DNA from: Streptococcus sp. DTU_2020_1001019_1_SI_AUS_MUR_006
GTDB taxonomy: Bacteria; Bacillota; Bacilli; Lactobacillales; Streptococcaceae
Direction: 5' to 3'
DNA: 64,000 nt
Assembly (NCBI RefSeq): GCF_032340315.1
Contig: NZ_CP135436.1
Location: forward strand, 1,013,501 to 1,077,500
This document shows, piece after piece, positions 26,758 through 38,507 of the stretch. Position 1 is the stretch's first letter; every line of letters begins with the position of its first letter. A model generated the notes under the pieces. The model saw only the letters and a program-made list of their open reading frames with translations. It was not told where the DNA came from and did no database searches. A program made the translations under genes and the position numbers.

Positions 26758-27915
26758 ATGAAAACAACATTTAATTTAATTGCGACTGCTGCGGCGGGTT
26801 TGGAAGCTGTAGTTGGGCGTGAAGTAAGAGATTTGGGCTACGATTGTCAGGTTGAAAACGGTCGTGTCCGTTTTCAAGGTGATGTGAAAGCAATCATCCA
26901 AACAAACTTGTGGCTAAGAGCTGCGGATAGAATCAAAATCGTCGTGGGAACTTTTCCTGCAAAAACATTTGAAGAACTCTTTCAAGGTGTTTTTGCCTTA
27001 GATTGGGAGAACTATCTCCCGCTTGGAGCACGTTTCCCAATTACCAAGGCTAAGTGTGTCAAGTCAAAATTACACAATGAGCCAAGTGTGCAGGCGATTT
27101 CTAAGAAGGCAGTTGTTAAGAAATTACAAAAACATTATGCACGACCAGAGGGCGTTCCTCTCATGGAAAATGGTCCAGAGTTCAAGATTGAAGTTTCCAT
27201 TTTGAAAGATGTAGCCACTCTTATGATTGATACAACTGGGTCAAGTCTCTTTAAACGTGGTTACCGTACTGAAAAAGGTGGAGCTCCGATCAAAGAAAAT
27301 ATGGCAGCTGCGATTTTGCAACTTTCTAACTGGTACCCTGATAAGCCTTTGATTGATCCAACCTGTGGTTCGGGAACTTTTTGTATTGAGGCGGCTATGA
27401 TTGCGCGCAAGATGGCGCCTGGTTTGCGTCGTTCTTTTGCCTTTGAAGAATGGAACTGGGTTAGTGATCGCTTGATTCAAGAAGTCAGAACTGAAGCTAG
27501 TAAGCAGATAGATCGAGAGATTGAACTGGATATTATGGGATGTGATATTGATGGTCGTATGGTAGAAATTGCCAAGGCCAATGCCCAGGCAGCAGGAGTA
27601 TCTGGAGATATTCTCTTTAAACAGATGCGTGTGCAGGATTTGCGTACGGATAAGATTAACGGAGTTATTATCTCTAACCCACCATATGGGGAACGTCTGT
27701 CAGATGATGCAGGAGTAACTAAACTTTATGCCGAAATGGGTGAGGTTTTTGAGCCTCTCAAGACGTGGAGTAAATTTATCCTGACTAGTGATGAAGCCTT
27801 TGAAAGCAAATATGGTAGTCAGGCGGACAAAAAACGAAAACTCTACAATGGTACTTTGAAAGTTGATTTATATCAATATTTTGGTCAACGTGTCAAAAGA
27901 AATTTGACAGATTAG
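26758..27915 (+). CDS. 23S rRNA guanine-N2 methyltransferase (RlmL N-terminal type, YpsC)
   Basis: This is a 385-residue rRNA methyltransferase. An N-terminal THUMP RNA-binding domain (about 45-155) is followed by a Rossmann methyltransferase of the UPF0020 family. The SAM-binding segment is I-D-P-T-C-G-S-G-T-F (about 200-209). The catalytic N-P-P-Y motif lies in I-S-N-P-P-Y-G-E-R (about 303-311). It corresponds to the m2G2445 half of E. coli RlmL, without the fused RlmK domain. The gene follows rnpB, as in other streptococci, and mapZ starts 12 bp after its stop, so the two are probably cotranscribed. Confidence 0.9.
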   Translation: MKTTFNLIATAAAGLEAVVGREVRDLGYDCQVENGRVRFQGDVKAIIQTNLWLRAADRIKIVVGTFPAKTFEELFQGVFALDWENYLPLGARFPITKAKCVKSKLHNEPSVQAISKKAVVKKLQKHYARPEGVPLMENGPEFKIEVSILKDVATLMIDTTGSSLFKRGYRTEKGGAPIKENMAAAILQLSNWYPDKPLIDPTCGSGTFCIEAAMIARKMAPGLRRSFAFEEWNWVSDRLIQEVRTEASKQIDREIELDIMGCDIDGRMVEIAKANAQAAGVSGDILFKQMRVQDLRTDKINGVIISNPPYGERLSDDAGVTKLYAEMGEVFEPLKTWSKFILTSDEAFESKYGSQADKKRKLYNGTLKVDLYQYFGQRVKRNLTD

Positions 27916-27927
27916 AAAGGAGTTGCC

Positions 27928-29391
27928 ATGGATCCAAAGGATAAAAAAGAAGAGTTGTTAGAACCTGAGAAAATATCTCAGGAACCTCAGTTTGATTTTG
28001 AGGAAGCTAAGGATCTGACAGTTGGACAAGTTATTCGAAAAAATGAAGAAATCGAAGCAGGAGTAACTCCTGATGATACGATTTTGGACAAATACATTAA
28101 ACAACACCGTGAAGAAATCGAAGCTGATAAATTTACTAACATTCAGGCGAAGAAAGAGGAACTTCGAAGTCTAGATGATTTGCTTCAAGACGCCAAAGAA
28201 ACAATTGATGAAGAGGTTGAACCAGTAGAAGAAGTCCCTGACTTAGAGATTGCTGCTGAAGAAGAGGGAGTAGCAACGGAAGAATTTCTCCTTCCGCCAC
28301 TAGAGGAAACCTTGGTTATGGATAAAAACCCAGTGGAACCTGTAACTGAGCCCCTTGTTGCAGAGGATGAAGAAGCTTTGCAAGAGGAACATCAATCTTT
28401 ATCTCGCTCTGCTCAAGCAGAAGATGAGCCACAAAACAAAAAACTGTGGGTCATCTTGTCAGCTCTTTTAGCGATTATTGTCTTGATTATTGGGGGTAGC
28501 TACTACGTTTATCGTCAAATTACGCGTTCTTCTCAAGAAATTCAGTCTCAGTCATCTGATACAGGTTTGGTAAGTAATCAAGCAATTCTCAATCAATTTA
28601 ACAGTCTCTATGATACTTTTTATACTGATGAGAATAAAACTGCCCTAAAAAATAGTCAGTTTAGTCAGCTGAGTCAGCTCAAAGAACTTTTAGATAAACT
28701 TGAGGGAGCTAGTGAGCATACTCTTGCCAAATCAAAATACGATAGTCTTGAAACACAAATCAAAGCGGTACAAGATGTTAATGCTCAATTTGAAACACCA
28801 GCTATTACAGATGGTGTTCTAAATACCAATGCTAAAGTAAAGGCAGATGCCAAATTTACCGAAGTTAAGACTGGGAATACTGAGATTGATAAACTGCTAG
28901 ATAAGGCTATCAGCCTTGGTAAGAGCCAACTTTCAGGTTCTACAAGCTCAAGCAGTAGTCAATCAAGTTCATCAAGCCAAACAGAGTCAAACTCAGCAAC
29001 TGAAAGCAATGCTAGCAGCTCTGCTAATGCATCAACTTCAGCGGGTGAAACAGCCTCAGCAAATAATATCCTAAATAGTGGACTAGCAAGCAATGGTGTG
29101 AATCTACAAAGAAGTGTCAGTCGAGTACCGTACAATCAAGCCGCTGTAAGTGATAGTAGTGATCCTGCTTGGACTTTTGCAGATGGTGTCCTTGAACGCA
29201 TTCTTGAGACTTCGCGTGCGCGTGGCTACATTACAGGCAACCAATATATTTTGGAACCTGTGAATATTGTTAATGGCAATGGCTACTATAATCTTTATAA
29301 ACCAGATGGTACCTATCTCTTTACCCTTAACTGTAAGACAGGATACTTTGTAGGGAATGGTTCTGGACATGCGGATGATTTAGACTACTAG
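27928..29391 (+). CDS. mapZ: Mid-cell-anchored protein MapZ (LocZ)
   Basis: This streptococcal division-site selector marks the cell equator and positions FtsZ rings. It has 487 residues. The acidic cytoplasmic N-terminal half begins [10 protein letters not shown]. It contains the conserved L-T-V-G-Q-V-I-R-K and [11 protein letters not shown] segments, which include Thr residues of the type phosphorylated by StkP. One membrane segment lies at about 173-194. Outside, an MapZ extracellular domain 1 (about 210-330), a Ser-rich linker (about 333-375) and the C-terminal peptidoglycan-binding domain follow. The Ser linker is the most variable part of the family. It lies between rlmL and gnd, as in pneumococcus. 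Confidence 0.95.
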   Translation: MDPKDKKEELLEPEKISQEPQFDFEEAKDLTVGQVIRKNEEIEAGVTPDDTILDKYIKQHREEIEADKFTNIQAKKEELRSLDDLLQDAKETIDEEVEPVEEVPDLEIAAEEEGVATEEFLLPPLEETLVMDKNPVEPVTEPLVAEDEEALQEEHQSLSRSAQAEDEPQNKKLWVILSALLAIIVLIIGGSYYVYRQITRSSQEIQSQSSDTGLVSNQAILNQFNSLYDTFYTDENKTALKNSQFSQLSQLKELLDKLEGASEHTLAKSKYDSLETQIKAVQDVNAQFETPAITDGVLNTNAKVKADAKFTEVKTGNTEIDKLLDKAISLGKSQLSGSTSSSSSQSSSSSQTESNSATESNASSSANASTSAGETASANNILNSGLASNGVNLQRSVSRVPYNQAAVSDSSDPAWTFADGVLERILETSRARGYITGNQYILEPVNIVNGNGYYNLYKPDGTYLFTLNCKTGYFVGNGSGHADDLDY

Positions 29392-29467
29392 TCAAATTGT
29401 TACAAAATTCTTTCTTTTCACAGATAAACATGATAAAATAAAACATATTAAACAAGAGGAGTGTCAC

Positions 29468-30892
29468 ATGACAAAAGCTAACTTTGGTGTTGTTGGTATG
29501 GCCGTAATGGGTCGTAACCTTGCCCTTAATATTGAATCTCGTGGTTATACAGTTGCTATTTATAACCGTAGTAAAGAAAAAACTGAAGATGTGATTGCTT
29601 GCCACCCTGATAAAAATTTCGTGCCAAGCTATGACGTTGAAAGTTTTGTAAACTCAATCGAAAAACCACGTCGTATCATGCTGATGGTTCAAGCAGGACC
29701 TGGTACAGATGCGACGATTCAAGCCCTTCTTCCACACTTGGATAAAGGTGATATCTTGATTGATGGAGGGAATACTTTCTACAAAGATACCATCCGTCGT
29801 AATGAAGAATTGGCGAACTCAGGTATCAACTTTATCGGTACAGGTGTTTCTGGTGGTGAAAAAGGTGCCCTTGAAGGTCCTTCTATCATGCCTGGGGGAC
29901 AAAAAGAAGCTTATGACTTGGTAGCAGATGTTCTTGAAGAAATCTCTGCAAAAGCTCCAGAAGATGGTAAACCATGTGTAACTTACATCGGTCCTGATGG
30001 AGCTGGTCACTATGTAAAAATGGTCCACAATGGGATCGAGTACGGTGATATGCAATTGATCGCAGAAAGCTACGATCTTATGCAACACTTGCTTGGCCTC
30101 TCTGCTGAAGACATGGCTGAAATCTTTACTGAGTGGAACAAGGGTGAATTGGACAGCTACTTGATTGAAATCACAGCTGATATTTTGGGCCGTAAAGATG
30201 ACGAAGGTCAAGACGGACCAATCGTAGACTATATCTTGGATGCTGCAGGAAACAAAGGAACTGGTAAATGGACTAGTCAATCAGCTCTTGACCTTGGTGT
30301 GCCATTGTCACTCATTACTGAGTCAGTATTTGCCCGTTATATCTCAACTTACAAAGAAGAACGTGTACACGCTAGCAAGGTGCTTCCAAAACCAGCTGCT
30401 TTCAAATTTGAAGGCGACAAGGCTGAATTGATTGAAAAAATCCGTCAAGCCCTTTACTTCTCAAAAATCATCTCATACGCACAAGGTTTTGCGCAATTGC
30501 GTGTAGCTTCTAAAGAAAACAACTGGAACTTGCCATTTGCGGACATCGCATCTATCTGGCGTGATGGATGTATCATCCGTTCACGTTTCTTGCAAAAGAT
30601 CACAGATGCTTACAACCGTGATGCAGATCTTGCTAACCTTCTTTTGGATGAGTATTTCTTGGACGTAACTGCTAAGTACCAACAATCTGTTCGTGATATC
30701 GTAGCTCTTGCTGTTCAAGCTGGTGTACCAGTACCAACATTCTCAGCAGCTATCACTTACTTTGACAGCTACCGTTCAGCTGACCTTCCAGCTAACTTGA
30801 TCCAAGCACAACGTGACTACTTTGGTGCCCACACTTACCAACGTAAGGATAAAGAAGGAACATTCCACTACTCTTGGTATGACGAAAAATAA
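29468..30892 (+). CDS. gnd: 6-phosphogluconate dehydrogenase (decarboxylating)
   Basis: This oxidative pentose phosphate enzyme turns 6-phosphogluconate and NADP+ into ribulose 5-phosphate, CO2 and NADPH. It has 474 residues, a normal length. The Rossmann motif is [12 protein letters not shown] near the N-terminus. I-D-G-G-N-T-F-Y and the substrate-binding V-S-G-G-E-K-G-A follow. The catalytic Lys lies in [11 protein letters not shown]. Codon bias is strong. ritR begins 11 bp after the stop, so the regulator is probably transcribed with gnd. Confidence 0.97.
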   Translation: MTKANFGVVGMAVMGRNLALNIESRGYTVAIYNRSKEKTEDVIACHPDKNFVPSYDVESFVNSIEKPRRIMLMVQAGPGTDATIQALLPHLDKGDILIDGGNTFYKDTIRRNEELANSGINFIGTGVSGGEKGALEGPSIMPGGQKEAYDLVADVLEEISAKAPEDGKPCVTYIGPDGAGHYVKMVHNGIEYGDMQLIAESYDLMQHLLGLSAEDMAEIFTEWNKGELDSYLIEITADILGRKDDEGQDGPIVDYILDAAGNKGTGKWTSQSALDLGVPLSLITESVFARYISTYKEERVHASKVLPKPAAFKFEGDKAELIEKIRQALYFSKIISYAQGFAQLRVASKENNWNLPFADIASIWRDGCIIRSRFLQKITDAYNRDADLANLLLDEYFLDVTAKYQQSVRDIVALAVQAGVPVPTFSAAITYFDSYRSADLPANLIQAQRDYFGAHTYQRKDKEGTFHYSWYDEK

Positions 30893-30903
30893 GTAGGTCA
30901 GCC

Positions 30904-31593
30904 ATGGGGAAACGGATTTTATTACTTGAGAAAGAAAGAAATCTAGCTCATTTTTTAAGTCTGGAACTCCAAAAAGAGCAATACCGAGTTGATCAGGTAG
31001 AAGAGGGACAAAAAGCCCTCTCCATGGCTCTTCAGACAGACTATGACTTGATTTTACTGAATGCTCATCTAGGGGATATGACAGCCCAGGATTTTGCAGA
31101 TAAGTTGAGTCGAACCAAGCCAGCTGCGGTGATCATGGTCTTGGACCATCGAGAAGAATTGCAAGACCAACTTGAAACAATCCAGCGTTTCGCTGTTTCA
31201 TACATCTATAAACCAATCATTATCGATGATTTGGTCAGTCGTATTTCAGCTATCTTCCGAGGTCGAGATTTCATCGACCAACACTGTAGTCAGATGAAAG
31301 TTCCGACAGCCTATCGCAATCTGCGTATGGACGTAGAACATCATACCGTCTATCGTGGCGAGGAAATGATTGCCCTGACTCGGCGTGAATATGATCTTTT
31401 GGCTACCCTTATGGGAAGTAAGAAGGTTTTAACTCGAGAGCAATTGCTGGAAAGTGTTTGGAAGTATGAAAGTGCGACCGAAACCAATATTGTGGATGTT
31501 TATATCCGTTATCTACGTAGCAAACTTGACGTGAAAGGTCAAAAGAGCTACATTAAAACCGTGCGTGGTGTTGGTTATACCATGCAAGAATAG
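30904..31593 (+). CDS. ritR: Orphan response regulator RitR (iron and oxidative stress)
   Basis: This 229-residue OmpR/PhoB-type regulator represses iron uptake genes and has no partner kinase. The receiver domain lacks the phospho-acceptor Asp and has Asn53 instead (L-I-L-L-N53-A-H-L-G-D). The linker carries Cys128 (D-Q-H-C-S-Q), the redox-sensing residue described for pneumococcal RitR. The winged-helix DNA-binding domain occupies about 135-229 (L-T-R-R-E-Y-D-L-L, V-D-V-Y-I-R-Y-L-R). These two residues make the assignment firm. No histidine kinase gene is nearby. The gene lies 11 bp after gnd, as in pneumococcus. Confidence 0.96.
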   Translation: MGKRILLLEKERNLAHFLSLELQKEQYRVDQVEEGQKALSMALQTDYDLILLNAHLGDMTAQDFADKLSRTKPAAVIMVLDHREELQDQLETIQRFAVSYIYKPIIIDDLVSRISAIFRGRDFIDQHCSQMKVPTAYRNLRMDVEHHTVYRGEEMIALTRREYDLLATLMGSKKVLTREQLLESVWKYESATETNIVDVYIRYLRSKLDVKGQKSYIKTVRGVGYTMQE

Positions 31594-31626
31594 AAAAGCA
31601 GTTGCAGTTTTGTAACTGCTTTTTTA
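31594..31626 (+). terminator. Terminator of gnd-ritR
   Basis: AAAAGCAGTT pairs with AACTGCTTTT around a short GCAGTTTTGT loop, followed by a run of Ts immediately after the ritR stop. Confidence 0.9.
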
Positions 31627-31723
31627 ATATTTAAACAAGGACAATCATTTTTCTTAATTAAAATCATAAATATATCCCTTGCTTTGTGAAACTGAAAGGA
31701 AACAATCGCTTTTTTTGTGAAAA

Positions 31724-31729
31724 TATAAT
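31724..31729 (+). promoter_or_regulatory. -10 element of the mevalonate operon
   Basis: A consensus TATAAT lies 71 bp before the mvaK1 ATG, in the only gap before the four overlapping genes. No convincing -35 was found at the usual distance. Confidence 0.45.
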
Positions 31730-31799
31730 AAAATAGAAAGGAATAAAGTTCTAAAATTTTATCTAGAAACAGACGATTTTCGTCTGATAGTAGGATTAA

Positions 31800-32678
31800 A
31801 TGACAAAAGAAGTTGGTGTCGGTCAGGCACATAGTAAAATTATTTTAATAGGAGAGCACGCAGTCGTTTACGGCTATCCAGCCATCTCTTTGCCGCTTTT
31901 AGAGGTAGAGGTGACTTGTCGGGTTGTACCGACAGGGACACCATGGCGTCTGTTTGAAGAGGACACCTTGTCTATGGCAGTTTATGCTTCTCTCGAGTAT
32001 CTGAATATCAGAGAAGCTTGCATTCGTTGTCAAATTGACTCGGCTATTCCGGAAAAGCGAGGGATGGGTTCTTCAGCAGCTATTAGCATTGCAGCCATTC
32101 GTGCAGTATTTGATTATTACCAAGCAGAACTTCCACGAGATGTTTTAGAGATTCTGGTTAATAGAGCCGAGATGATCGCCCATATGAATCCTAGCGGATT
32201 GGATGCTAAGACCTGTCTGAGTGACCAGCCTATTCGTTTTATCAAGAATGTAGGTTTTGAAGAACTAGCCATGGATTTATCTGCCTATCTGGTTATTGCT
32301 GATACGGGAGTCTATGGACATACTCGGGAAGCTATCCAAGTTGTAGAGAGTAAAGGCAAGGAAGCCTTACCTTTCTTGCATGCACTAGGAGAGTTGACCC
32401 AGCAAGCAGAAGTAGCTATTCACTCAAAAGATGCCGTGAAGCTGGGAGAGATTCTAACCAAAGCTCATGGAAATCTAAAGGAAATTGGAGTTAGTAGCCC
32501 TGAGGCAGATGCCTTGGTGGAAACTGCCCTCGAATATGGAGCCCAAGGAGCCAAGATGAGTGGTGGTGGCCTAGGTGGTTGTATCATTGCCTTAGTTGCT
32601 AATGTAAACCAAGCGCAAGAATTAGCAAAAAGATTAGAAGAGAAAGGAGCTGTTCAGACATGGATCGAAAGCCTGTAA
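31800..32678 (+). CDS. mvaK1: Mevalonate kinase
   Basis: This cytoplasmic GHMP kinase phosphorylates mevalonate to mevalonate 5-phosphate, the first step of the lower mevalonate pathway towards isopentenyl diphosphate. It has 292 residues. The N-terminal motif is G-Q-A-H-S-K-I-I-L-I-G-E-H-A-V-V. The GHMP phosphate loop is R-G-M-G-S-S-A-A-I-S (about 80-89). The C-terminal motif is K-M-S-G-G-G-L-G-G. The protein begins an operon of four overlapping genes and overlaps mvaD by 19 bp. No strong Shine-Dalgarno precedes the ATG at 31800, which is unusual among its neighbours. Confidence 0.95.
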   Translation: MTKEVGVGQAHSKIILIGEHAVVYGYPAISLPLLEVEVTCRVVPTGTPWRLFEEDTLSMAVYASLEYLNIREACIRCQIDSAIPEKRGMGSSAAISIAAIRAVFDYYQAELPRDVLEILVNRAEMIAHMNPSGLDAKTCLSDQPIRFIKNVGFEELAMDLSAYLVIADTGVYGHTREAIQVVESKGKEALPFLHALGELTQQAEVAIHSKDAVKLGEILTKAHGNLKEIGVSSPEADALVETALEYGAQGAKMSGGGLGGCIIALVANVNQAQELAKRLEEKGAVQTWIESL

Positions 32679-33599
32679 CAGTACGTTCCTATGCCAATAT
32701 TGCTATTATCAAATATTGGGGTAAGAAAGCAGAAAAAGAGATGGTTCCTGCAACTAGCAGTATCTCTCTAACCTTAGAAAATATGTATACGGAGACGACA
32801 CTTTCTCCGTTACCAGTAGATGCAACCGCTGATGTTTTTTACATCAATGGTCAGTTGCAAAATGAAGCTGAGCATGTCAAAATGAGTAAAATCATTGACC
32901 GCTACCGTCCTGAAGGAGCAGGGTTTGTTCGTATCGATACTAAGAACAATATGCCAACAGCAGCAGGTCTTTCTTCAAGTTCCAGTGGTTTGTCTGCCCT
33001 AGTCAAAGCCTGCAATGCTTACTTCCAATTAGGATTAAATCGTAAAGAATTGGCTTTGGAAGCTAAGTTTGCATCGGGTTCTTCATCTCGTAGTTTTTAT
33101 GGCCCCTTAGCAGCTTGGGACAAGGATAGTGGAGAAATCTATCCTGTTGAAACTGACTTGAAGCTAGCTATGATTATGCTGGTCTTGGAAGACCAGAAAA
33201 AACCAATCTCTAGTCGAGATGGCATGAAACTCTGTGTGGAAACTTCGACGACTTTTGATGGGTGGATTCGTCAATCTGAACAAGACTACAAGGATATGTT
33301 AGTCTACCTCAAGGAAAATGACTTTAAGAAAGTTGGAGAATTGACAGAGAAGAATGCTCTAGCTATGCATGCGACGACAAAGACTGCAACTCCATCCTTC
33401 TCTTATCTGACAGATGCTAGTTATGAGGCTATGGATTTTGTCCGTCAGCTTAGAGAACAAGGAGAATCTTGCTACTTTACCATGGATGCGGGCCCGAATG
33501 TCAAGGTTCTTTGCTTGGAAGAGGACTTGGAACATTTGTCAGAACTTTTAGGTCAACGCTATCGCTTAATCGTTTCAAAAACAAAGGATTTGAGCCAAG

Positions 33600-33613
<14 letters not shown>
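32660..33613 (+). CDS. mvaD: Diphosphomevalonate decarboxylase
   Basis: This 317-residue GHMP-family enzyme uses ATP to decarboxylate mevalonate 5-diphosphate to isopentenyl diphosphate. Diagnostic segments are A-N-I-A-I-I-K-Y-W-G-K-K near the N-terminus, P-T-A-A-G-L-S-S-S-S-S-G (phosphate loop, about 100-111), and S-G-S-S-S-R-S-F-Y-G-P. The active-site Asp is in M-D-A-G-P-N-V. The start overlaps mvaK1 by 19 bp with AGAAAGGAG as ribosome binding site, and the end overlaps mvaK2 by 14 bp. These nested ends imply tight translational coupling. Confidence 0.96.
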
Positions 33614-35592
<1,979 letters not shown>

Positions 35593-35595
35593 GGA

Positions 35596-35622
35596 GGTCG
35601 GGATTTTGGTCCCGGTCTTTTT
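35596..35622 (+). terminator. Terminator of the mevalonate operon
   Basis: GGTCGGGA (35596-35603) pairs with TCCCGGTC (35610-35617) using two G-U pairs, followed by a T-run. Confidence 0.75.
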
Positions 35623-35657
35623 ATCATTCCTCAGACTGATGTGACTTTTTGGTTTTG

Positions 35658-35666
35658 TGATACAAT
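35658..35666 (+). promoter_or_regulatory. liaFSR promoter (extended -10)
   Basis: TGATACAAT provides an extended -10 with TACAAT at 35661-35666, 20 bp before the liaF ATG. The -35 region is poor, which suits an activator-dependent promoter such as LiaR autoregulation. Confidence 0.5.
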
Positions 35667-35686
35667 AAAATAGAGAGGACGGTTAC

Positions 35687-36385
35687 ATGCGAAAATTTCA
35701 AATTTTTCTATTTATTGAAGCTTGTTTATTAACAGGAGCTCTGATTATGATGGTATCAGAGCATTTTTCCCGTTTTCTGCTGATATTGCTCTTGTTTTTA
35801 CTGCTGATTCGATACTATACTGGTAGACAGGGTAATAACCTCATATTAGTGGCAGTGAGCATCCTATTTTTCTTTATCATCATGCTCAATCCCTTTGTCA
35901 TTATGGCTATCTTTGTGGCCTTGATATACAGCCTGTTCCTGCTTTATCCTATGATGAACCAGGAAAGAGAAGACACCAATCTGTTTTTTGAAGAAGTTGT
36001 GACGGTAAAGAGAGAGAAAAATCGCTGGTTTGGGAATCTCCACCACTTTTCAAGCTACCAGACTTGTAGTTTTGATGATATCAATCTTTTTCGTCTTATG
36101 GGGAAGGATACCATTCATCTAGAGCACGTGATTTTGAGCAATCATGATAATGTCATCATCTTGAGAAAACTAGTCGGTACGACTAGAATTATTGTACCAG
36201 TAGATGTAGAAGTCAGTCTCAGTGTTAATTCTCTGTACGGAGATTTAACCTTTTTTGACCAGCCTAAACGTGCTCTACGCAATGAGCAATTCCATCAAGA
36301 AACCAGGGATTATCTCAAAAGTCCAAAGAGTGTTAAGATTCTTTTGACAACTATGGTTGGAGATGTTGAGGTGGTGAGAGGATGA
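35687..36385 (+). CDS. liaF: LiaF-like membrane regulator of the envelope stress response
   Basis: This is a 232-residue membrane protein. The first 90 residues hold about four hydrophobic membrane segments. The C-terminal soluble domain (about 110-232) is the LiaF/DUF2154 beta-rich domain ending V-G-D-V-E-V-V-R-G. In related species LiaF keeps the kinase LiaS silent until the cell wall is damaged. The stop overlaps the liaS start by 4 bp (ATGA). The three-gene order liaF-liaS-liaR after the mevalonate operon matches pneumococcus. VraT and YvqF are equivalent names. Confidence 0.92.
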   Translation: MRKFQIFLFIEACLLTGALIMMVSEHFSRFLLILLLFLLLIRYYTGRQGNNLILVAVSILFFFIIMLNPFVIMAIFVALIYSLFLLYPMMNQEREDTNLFFEEVVTVKREKNRWFGNLHHFSSYQTCSFDDINLFRLMGKDTIHLEHVILSNHDNVIILRKLVGTTRIIVPVDVEVSLSVNSLYGDLTFFDQPKRALRNEQFHQETRDYLKSPKSVKILLTTMVGDVEVVRG

Positions 36386-37371
36386 AAAAGCAACCCTATA
36401 TTTTAATCGGTCTCACCTCATTTCTCTTTGTTGTCTTTCTCTTTCGAAGCATTTTTAAGGTTCTGGATTTAGAGTGGACTTCTCTCTTTCAAGATTTAGA
36501 AAAGACAGAAAAAGTCCTATTTTTGGCTTTAATGTTTAGTCTTGCCCTAGCCTTTTTATTAGTCCTATTCTGGACAATTGTTGATGAAATTTCAAAAAGA
36601 AGAATCCAAGCAAATCTCAAACGTCTGCTAGCTGGCAAAGAGATTGAAAGTCTGGGAGATGCTGACTTAGACGCAAGTTTTAGAAACTTGTCAGGAAAAC
36701 TCGGTTTGTTAACAGAAGCTATTCAAAAAGCAGACAATCAGGCCTTGGTCAAAGAAGAAGTGATTATTGAAAAGGAACGCAAACGAATCGCGCGTGACTT
36801 GCATGATACAGTCAGTCAAGAAATTTTTGCTGCCCATATGATTTTATCAGGACTCAGTCAACAAGCTTCCAGATTAGACAAAGAGAAGATGCAGACACAA
36901 CTCCAGAGTGTGACTGCTATTTTAGAAACAGCTCAAAGAGATTTGCGAATTCTGCTTTTGCATTTACGACCAATTGAACTGGAACAAAAAAGCTTGGTGG
37001 AGGGGATTCAGCTACTCCTCAAAGAGCTAGAAGAAAAAAGTGAGCTCAAAGTCAGCTTTAAATATCAGGTATACGAACTACCTAAAAAGATTGAGGAGCA
37101 TGTCTTCCGAATTGTACAAGAATTGATTAGTAATACACTTCGTCATGCACAAGCTTCATGTCTAGATGTTTACCTTTATCAAACGGAAACGGAATTACAG
37201 TTGAAGGTCGCTGACAATGGGCGTGGTTTTCAGCTAGATGATGTTGATGAATTAAGCTATGGTTTACTCAATATTAAAGAACGAGTGGAAGATATGGCTG
37301 GGACTTTACAATTATTAACAGCTCCCAAGCAAGGTTTGGCAGTGGATATCCGCATTCCCTTGCTTGATTGA
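36382..37371 (+). CDS. liaS: Sensor histidine kinase LiaS
   Basis: This is a 329-residue intramembrane-sensing kinase of the HPK7 (NarX-like) group. It has two membrane segments (about 7-27 and 45-66) with only a short external loop, so it probably senses through LiaF or the membrane. The phospho-acceptor is His141 in R-D-L-H-D-T-V-S-Q. The HATPase domain shows the N box (E-L-I-S-N-T-L-R-H-A) and G box (D-N-G-R-G-F). The gene is coupled to liaF by a 4-bp overlap and to liaR by an 18-bp gap. The system responds to lipid II-targeting agents and murein damage. Confidence 0.94.
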   Translation: MKKQPYILIGLTSFLFVVFLFRSIFKVLDLEWTSLFQDLEKTEKVLFLALMFSLALAFLLVLFWTIVDEISKRRIQANLKRLLAGKEIESLGDADLDASFRNLSGKLGLLTEAIQKADNQALVKEEVIIEKERKRIARDLHDTVSQEIFAAHMILSGLSQQASRLDKEKMQTQLQSVTAILETAQRDLRILLLHLRPIELEQKSLVEGIQLLLKELEEKSELKVSFKYQVYELPKKIEEHVFRIVQELISNTLRHAQASCLDVYLYQTETELQLKVADNGRGFQLDDVDELSYGLLNIKERVEDMAGTLQLLTAPKQGLAVDIRIPLLD

Positions 37372-37389
37372 CTAACAAAAGGAAATAAA

Positions 37390-38022
37390 ATGAAACTATT
37401 ATTGGTAGATGACCACCAAATGGTGCGTCTTGGTTTGAAAAGTTATTTTGAATTACAAGATGATGTAGAGGTTGTAGGAGAAGCAACCAATGGTGCGGAA
37501 GGAATTTCCATGGCCTTGGAGCTTCGTCCAGATGTGATTGTCATGGATATTGTCATGCCTGAAGTCAATGGGATTGACGCAACACTTGCTATTCTCAAAG
37601 AATGGCCAGAGGCTAAAATCTTGATTGTGACCTCTTACTTAGATAATGAAAAAATCATGCCGGTCTTGAATGCTGGGGCTAGAGGATATATGCTTAAGAC
37701 TTCGAGCGCAGATGAATTGCTGCACGCTGTTCGTAAGGTGGCGGCTGGAGAGTTGGCTATTGAACAAGAGGTGAGTAAAAAGGTAGAATACAACCGCAAT
37801 CATGTTGAACTTCACGAAGAATTAACTGCTCGTGAACGCGACGTCCTTCAACTAATCGCTAAGGGCTATGAAAATCAGCGTATCGCTGATGAATTGTTCA
37901 TTTCCCTTAAGACTGTAAAAACTCATGTTTCAAACATCCTTGCTAAACTTCAGGTTAGCGACCGCACCCAGGCAGCGGTTTATGCTTTTCAACACCACTT
38001 AGTAGGCCATGAAGACTTCTAG
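37390..38022 (+). CDS. liaR: Response regulator LiaR
   Basis: This is a 210-residue NarL/FixJ-type regulator. The receiver domain has the acidic pair D7-D8, the phospho-acceptor Asp53 in V-I-V-M-D-I-V-M-P, and a conserved Lys in M-L-K-T. A LuxR-type HTH occupies about 145-205 (L-T-A-R-E-R-D-V-L-Q-L-I-A-K-G). It is activated by LiaS and turns on envelope stress genes. No clear terminator follows. The next 280 bp are non-coding, then mobile repeats begin. Confidence 0.95.
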   Translation: MKLLLVDDHQMVRLGLKSYFELQDDVEVVGEATNGAEGISMALELRPDVIVMDIVMPEVNGIDATLAILKEWPEAKILIVTSYLDNEKIMPVLNAGARGYMLKTSSADELLHAVRKVAAGELAIEQEVSKKVEYNRNHVELHEELTARERDVLQLIAKGYENQRIADELFISLKTVKTHVSNILAKLQVSDRTQAAVYAFQHHLVGHEDF

Positions 38023-38305
38023 ATGCATCTTTTGGAGCCAAACTAAGGTTTATTCGGTAAATTGGATACTTTTAGCAAAAAACAGTAATTTAGAATTAAC
38101 AAGTACCTCAAGCAGTCCTAAAAACTCGGTTCTAACCAGAAAAAACCATAATAGGTAGTAGCTAATAGAAGTTGTTAACAACTAGACAGTAGAGAGTATC
38201 ATCTCGAGAAAGATGTCTGTCAAATGAGCCTAGCGCTGTTGTTCAGACTGCAAAAAGAGACAAATGATTTAGACCAAGGATTTAGTTCAGTATGCTAGAA
38301 GACTA
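38023..38305. other. Non-coding region after liaR
   Basis: I find no ORF with a ribosome binding site, no strong terminator and no recognised repeat between the liaR stop and the BOX element. The sequence may contain decayed genes. Confidence 0.5.
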
Positions 38306-38501
38306 ATACTCAATGAAAATCAAAGAGCAAACTAGGAAGCTAGCCGCAGGTTGCTCAAAGCACTGCTTTGAGGTTGCAGATAGAACTGACGAAGTCAGCT
38401 CAAAACACTGTTTTGAGGTTGTGGATAGAACTGACGAAGTCAGTAACCATACCTACGGCAAGGTGAAGCTGACGTGGTTTGAAGAGATTTTCGAAGAGTA
38501 T
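38306..38501 (+). repeat. BOX element, A-B-B-C form
   Basis: boxA starts ATACTCAATGAAAATCAAAG at 38306. Two tandem 45-bp boxB units follow exactly (38354-38398 and 38399-38443), each ending in AACTGACGAAGTCAG. boxC ends ATTTTCGAAGAGTAT at 38501. The outer ends are imperfect inverted repeats. A 76-codon open frame across the element is not a gene. Confidence 0.93.
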
Positions 38502-38507
38502 AAGTCC

